Origin: Cladobotryum mycophilum
Taxonomy: Eukaryota > Ascomycota > Sordariomycetes > Hypocreales > Hypocreaceae
Reading direction: 5' to 3'
Assembly (NCBI GenBank): GCA_036429605.1
Contig: CM071591.1
Span: 124,001-188,000 of the forward strand
DNA: 64,000 bases
Position numbers and translations under genes: made by a program. Below, piece by piece: positions 58,421 to 64,000 of this stretch. The notes under the pieces were generated by a model. The model did not search any database, had not been told where the DNA came from, and was given only the letters and a program-made list of their open reading frames with translations. How positions within the stretch are numbered: position 1 is the first letter of the stretch; every line of letters starts with the position of its first letter.

Positions 58421-60849
58421 TATTAATAATTTTTATTTAATAAATTATTATAATTTTAAATAATATTAAATATTATAATTAATAGAAAATAATAATTGCT
58501 TTAGGTATTTACTTTAATATAATTAATTATATTATTTAATAAAATTAAAGAAAAAATAAGATATTTTTAGTTATAAATTAATAATTTAAAAAGAGAATAA
58601 ATAAAAAATAAAAATAAAATATTAAAAAGATTCTTAAACTAAAAGACTTAAAATTAATTTTTAAAAAACCTAAAATAATATTCTTTTAGGTTTTTATTAT
58701 AAACTTAAAAACTTATTATAATTATTATTTTTAATACTTTAAAAAGAATTATATAAAACTAATTTATATATATAATTATATAAAAAGATCTATTAAAAAA
58801 TAATTTAAATCTATTATAAGACATTACTATAATAATCTAAAAAGTAAAAAAAATAAATAAATAAAATAAATTTTTAAAAAGTTTAATAAATTTATTAAAA
58901 AACTTAAAAGAATATTTAAAATTATTAATAAAGAACTTTCTTTTATTTTAAAACCTTTATTAAAAAGAATTAGTTTTAAATTATATTATTATATTTAAAT
59001 AAATTATTTTAAAACTTAATTAAAATAATAAATTATTAATAAATTAGTTTTATTAAAAGTTAAAAAGAAATATTAAAAATAAGCTTTTTAAAAAAATTTA
59101 TTAAAGATTTTTATAAAATATATTAAAATAATTATTAAAATTAATAATTAATAATATATTTATTATAAATAAAAATAAAAAAATAAAACTTATTAAAAAC
59201 TTAAAAATAATTATATTATTAAAAATAATAATAATAAACTAAATTAAATAAACCTTAATATAATTTAAAAAATAAAAAAATAAAATATTATAATTATAAT
59301 AAAATAAAATATTTTTTTAAAAATTATAAACTTTTTAAAAAAATAAAAAAAGAATATATAAAAATTAGCTTTTAAATTAAAAAAAAAGATTAATATTATT
59401 ATTAAATAATAATTAATTATAAATTATATTTTAATAAGTTAAATAATATATTTTAAAAATAAATATTTAATTTATTAAAGTTTAAAAGATAATATAAACT
59501 AATATTTAAAGTTTTTTTAATAAATTAATATATTTAAATAAAAATATAATAAAAAAAGATTAATAGGATTTATTAAAAAGAATTTAATAATATTATTTAA
59601 TATTTATAAATTAATTATTAATATAAATATAATATTTTATAAAAGTAATTATTAATTAAAAAGCTTTTATTAATAATATTAATAATTAATTTATTTAAAA
59701 AGAAAAACCTATAATAAAAGAAATCTTAAAATATTAAAATAATTTATAATATAATAAATTTCTATAAATTAATTATTAAAATATATATTATTAAGATTAT
59801 ATTAAATTTATATATAAAAAATATTAAAAAGTTAAAGTTATAGATTAATATTAATAAATATTTAAATTAATAATAATTATATAAAAATATTTTATTATAA
59901 AAATTACCTAAGAATAATTTAAATAAAATTTTAATTTTTAAATTTATAAAAAAAACCTAAAAGATTAATAAAAATAATATAAATTATAAAATATATTAAA
60001 TATTAAAAATAATATAATAATTTATAAAATTTATAATTTAAAAATAAAAAATAAAGTTAATTATTTATAAAAAAGTTATAAAATAATTATTAAATAAGGA
60101 TTTTTAATTTTATAAATAAAAACTATTATAAATAATTTTATTTAATAATAAAACTATAAATTAAAAAATATTATTTTATTATATTAATAAATAATAAAAT
60201 AATAAATAATTATATATTTTTTAAAACTATAAATTTTTTATAATTATTTTAAAAAAAAAACTAAAATATAAATTAAATTTATTTTATTATATTAAAAAAA
60301 AAACTTTCTTTTTATAATAAAAAATAAATTAATATAAAAAGTTTATTTTCTATAATTTAATAAATTTTAATAAATATAATATAATTTTAAAATATCTTTA
60401 ATTATAAAATAATAATTTTTTTATTAATTAAAAAATTAATTAATTTTATTAAAATAAAAATAAAAACTTTAATTGAAAGAAAATATAAAATATAAGATTT
60501 TATAAAAACTTAATAATAAAATAATAAACTTAAAAAAAATTATTTTTAAATAAAATATTAAAAAAAAAAATTATTTTATTTAATTAATTATTAAAAAAAA
60601 AATAAAATTTATATAAAAAAGAAATTAAGAATAAAAGATTTATAAAATTATTATTTTTTTATAAAAAATATTTAAAAAACTTAATAAACTTTTAAAAAGA
60701 ATTTACTTTTAAATAAAAAAAAAACCTTTATTAAAAGACTTAAAAATATCCTTAATAAATATAAATACTATAAGAAATTATTCTAAAAAACCCTTAATAT
60801 AAAATTACTAAAATATAATTAATAGAATTATAAGATTATTCTAAAAAAT

Positions 60850-63640
60850 AAAACTAATCTTATATTCTATAAAATTTATAATTTTAATAAAAAAAAACTT
60901 ATAGTATTTTAAAAATAAATTAATAAAATATTAATTAAAGGCTTTATTAAATTATTAATATTAAAAATAAAATATTCTATAATATTTATTTTAAAAAAAA
61001 TAAAAAATTATAGTTAATTATAAACTATTAATAATTTAATAAAATTATATTTAAAAACTATATTTTATTACTTTTTATTATAAAATTATAAAATTATTTT
61101 TAAAATAAAAAATAATTTATTATATTTAATCTAAAAAAATATATATAATTTTATTTATATAAAAAAGAAATTAATAATTTTTTATATTAAGTTTAGATTA
61201 TTTAAATATTTTATTATATTTTTTAAATTAATAAATACTTTTATAATATTTTAAAAAATAATTAATAATATACTTAAAAAATACCTTAATACTTTTATAA
61301 TAATCTACTTTAATAATTTTTTAATTTTTTTAAATATATTTAAAAAAATATAAATAATATATATATTAAATATTTATTAAATTTTAAAAAATAAAACTTT
61401 TAATTAAACTAAAAAAATATAAATTTTATATTTAATAAATTATTTTTTTTAAATATATTATTATATTAAATAAAATATATATAAACTTTATTAAAATTAA
61501 AATAATATAAAACTAATTTAAATTAAATATTATTAAGAAAATTTAAAATCTTTTAAATTTTATTAATTATTATTAATATTTTATAAAAGATTATAATAAA
61601 ATTATATATTTATTTTATAAATTAATTAAAAGAAATTAAATATTTATATAAATAAAAAAAATATAATAAGCCTTTAAATAAATTAAAACTTTTATTATAA
61701 AAAATTTAATATTTATAATATTTAATTTAAAAAAAAATAAAACTTAAAATAAACTTTTTTAATTTTAAATTAAAAGTTTAATTTAAATAATAAAATAAAA
61801 ATAATAAATTATAATTAATTATATTTTATTTATAAACCTTATATAATATTAAATTAAATTATTTTATTTATAATAAAAGTTTTTAATAATTATTTTAATT
61901 TTTAAAAAATAAAAATATTATTTTTTTAAAAATAAATATTAAATTAAAGTTTATATAAATTATAATAATATTTTTTATTTTATTTTAATTTAATAATTAA
62001 ATAAATATTAAATTAAATATATTAAATATTTATTAAAATTTAATTATATTTTTATTTATTAAAAGAAATTAAGAATAATAGAATTAATATTTTAAATAAA
62101 TAAATAAATTATAATTAAAATAAAATAATTATAATAGAATAAATTCTAAATATTATTTTAAAAAAATATTATATATAATATATATTAAATATTATATTTT
62201 AAATTAAAAATAATAATATTTAAATTTATTATATTAAAAAGTATTATAAAATCTAAAAAAAATATATTTTTTAAAAAACTTATTATAAATAATAAAAATT
62301 TATAATAATATAAAAATAAAATCTAAATTCTTTTAAAATTTTAAAAAAACTTTATTAAAAAAGTTTATTAATATTTTTTATATAGATATAAAAAAATATA
62401 AAAAATATTTAAATAAATTAAATAAAACTATAATTTTTATAAAATAAAATAATATATTTAAAAGATTATTTTAATATATATTATATATAATTAAATAAAA
62501 GCCTTAAAGTATAAGCTATATAAATAAATCTAATTATTATTAGTACCTTAGAAACTATAAAAAATAATTATATTAAATTTTATTATAAAATTATTTATAT
62601 TAATTAAATCTATTATAAAAATTAAATATAATAATATTTTTATAATTATTAATAAATTTATAAAATAAGTTTATTTTTTATTATATTAAAAAGCTATAAA
62701 TATAAAAGAATTTATATATATATTTTTATATATAATTATAAATATTTATTTTTTATTTAAAAAAATTATTTTAGATTAAAAATTAGTTTTTATATTTAAA
62801 TTTTAATAAAAGTTAATTAAATAATTAAATATTAACTATAAGTTTAGTATAATTTATTATTTATAAATTAATAAATAAATTAAATTAATTAATTAAATTA
62901 TTAAAGAATATTTATATTATTATATTAATTTTAAATAAATTAATTAAATAAAATTATTATTATTAATATAAATTATTTATAATATTAATATATTAAAATC
63001 TATAAGCTTAAGTCTTATATATATTAATTTTTACTATAACTTAAAAATATATAAAATACTTAAAAATAAAATAATTATAAATAAAACTATAATTAAAATA
63101 AATAAAATAAAGAATTTATATTAAATAATAAAAGTATAACTTATATTAGTTTATAAAAAAATAAAGAAATATATAAATAAAAATAAATTAAAAAGATTAA
63201 TTTTTAAGAAAAGACATATAGTTTATTTATTTTATTATATATTAAATAAAAAAAATATAAATATTAAAATAATATAATTAAATAATAAATTAAATTTTAA
63301 AAAATTAAAGTTTTATTTAATTAAAAGAATTATTTTATATATTAATTATAAACTTTTATTATTAAAAAAAATATAAATATATTTAATTTTTTATATTTTT
63401 TTATTTAAAAAGTATTAATTAATAAAAATATTAAAAAAATTATTTATAATTTTATAAAAATACTTTTAATAAAAAAAATATAAAATTAAATTAATTTTAA
63501 TTATATACTATAAAAATAATAAATATTAATATTTAGTAAAATAAAAAAGTTATATAAAAATAAAGAATATTTAAGAGCTTATTAAGTATTTGGCCTATTT
63601 TTAGATAATTTTATAATAATTCTATTAAAATTTAAGCTTA
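60850..63640 (+). pseudogene. Gypsy pol remnant of the right copy
   Basis: Order RT, connection, integrase, possible chromodomain. Almost every C and G that could mutate has done so, leaving F/I/L/K/N/Y codons, but the spacing of aromatic and charged positions still follows the family pattern. Limits approximate. Confidence 0.7.
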
Positions 63641-64000
63641 AAAGATTAATAAGAAATAATTATTAATTAAACCTAATTAATAGATTAATTATAAGATTAA
63701 TTATAGGGTTAATTAAAAAAGTATTAAAGGTAGATTCTATTTTATGATATTGTTTTTTCTTTAATTTATTAAAAGTATTTATTTTATATATAATTATACT
63801 TATTACTTTAATATATAATAATTTCTTTTATTTACTAATCTTTTATAATTTAATTATTATAATAATAAAATTTTATTTTATAATTTTATATTAAAAAACT
63901 AAATTATTTTTAGTATAAATAATATAATTATTTAGAAAATGTTAAAATATATTAAAATAAATAAATAAATTATTTATAAATAAAAGTATTATTATTACTA

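Larger units (their letters stand above)
57945..64000 (+). mobile_element. Ty3/gypsy retrotransposon, right copy, 3' end outside window
   Basis: Starts with a 5' LTR (57,945-58,420, TGTAACAACTTAATG to AAATATTATA) in sense orientation. Internal sequence from 58,421 is the inverted match of the left copy. Through extreme RIP the pol domains can still be followed: RT at about 61,183-61,340 (RLFKYFIIFFKLINTFIIF, with YFNN at 61,306-61,317 where YLDD is expected), and the integrase core at about 62,590-62,790 (IIINKFIKYIYFLLY, INIKEFIYIFLYIIINIYFL). A chromodomain-like piece (WPIF...FYNNSIKI) lies near 63,590. The site of the chromovirus in the left copy corresponds to about 59,370 here, and is empty. 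Confidence 0.87.

Overview
The window is nuclear DNA of a filamentous ascomycete (Pezizomycotina). Evidence: 50-80 nt GT-AG introns with CTAAC/CTGAC-like branch sites, UstYa-family and fungal rhodopsin-domain proteins, a Fungal_trans_2 regulator, and very AT-rich blocks in which transposon reading frames are destroyed by C-to-T changes (CAG to TAG, TGG to TGA, YLDD to YFNN). These changes are the signature of repeat-induced point mutation (RIP). The species cannot be told from the sequence.

The layout alternates gene islands of normal base composition with AT-rich transposon blocks. Island 1 (1-16,130) looks like part of a decaying secondary-metabolite gene cluster. It holds a UstYa-like oxidase (1-782), a possible 49-residue secreted peptide (1514-1770, -), a rhodopsin-domain membrane protein (2834-4242), a second UstYa gene with two stops and a hAT transposon in its last exon (4925-8462), the C-terminal end of a berberine-bridge-type flavin oxidase (9001-9330), a broken SAM methyltransferase (9649-10,673), two short-chain dehydrogenases (11,028-11,998 and 12,866-13,808, both -) and a transcription factor (14,341-15,892). 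No PKS, NRPS, terpene cyclase or repeat-type RiPP precursor is present; any backbone gene would lie left of the window.

Block 2 (16,130-25,020) is AT-rich gypsy debris invaded by a Tad-like LINE with a 17-bp target-site duplication. Island 3 (25,020-28,230) carries a secreted metallo-beta-lactamase-fold protein. Block 4 (28,230-31,130) is gypsy debris holding a much better preserved 192-bp solo LTR. Island 5 (31,130-35,160) carries an apparently intact secreted flavin oxidase, followed 55 bp later by a 262-bp solo LTR.

From 35,160 to the end everything is transposon. There is a Fot1/pogo element (38,142-39,987, TA target site). There are also two copies of one gypsy element facing opposite ways: 40,873-54,968 (-) and 57,945 to beyond the end (+). 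The left copy is interrupted by a 7.2-kb chromodomain gypsy element (46,344-53,548) with a perfect TTTAT duplication, and the right copy shows the same site empty. RIP damage differs by layer: extreme in the oldest gypsy copies, moderate in the LINE, chromovirus and Fot1, slight in the two solo LTRs. This gives a relative insertion history.

Three genes of otherwise good quality (methyltransferase, first dehydrogenase, metallo-beta-lactamase) each show an apparent one-base deletion inside a G/C homopolymer. Either the cluster is decaying by slippage or the assembly has homopolymer errors.
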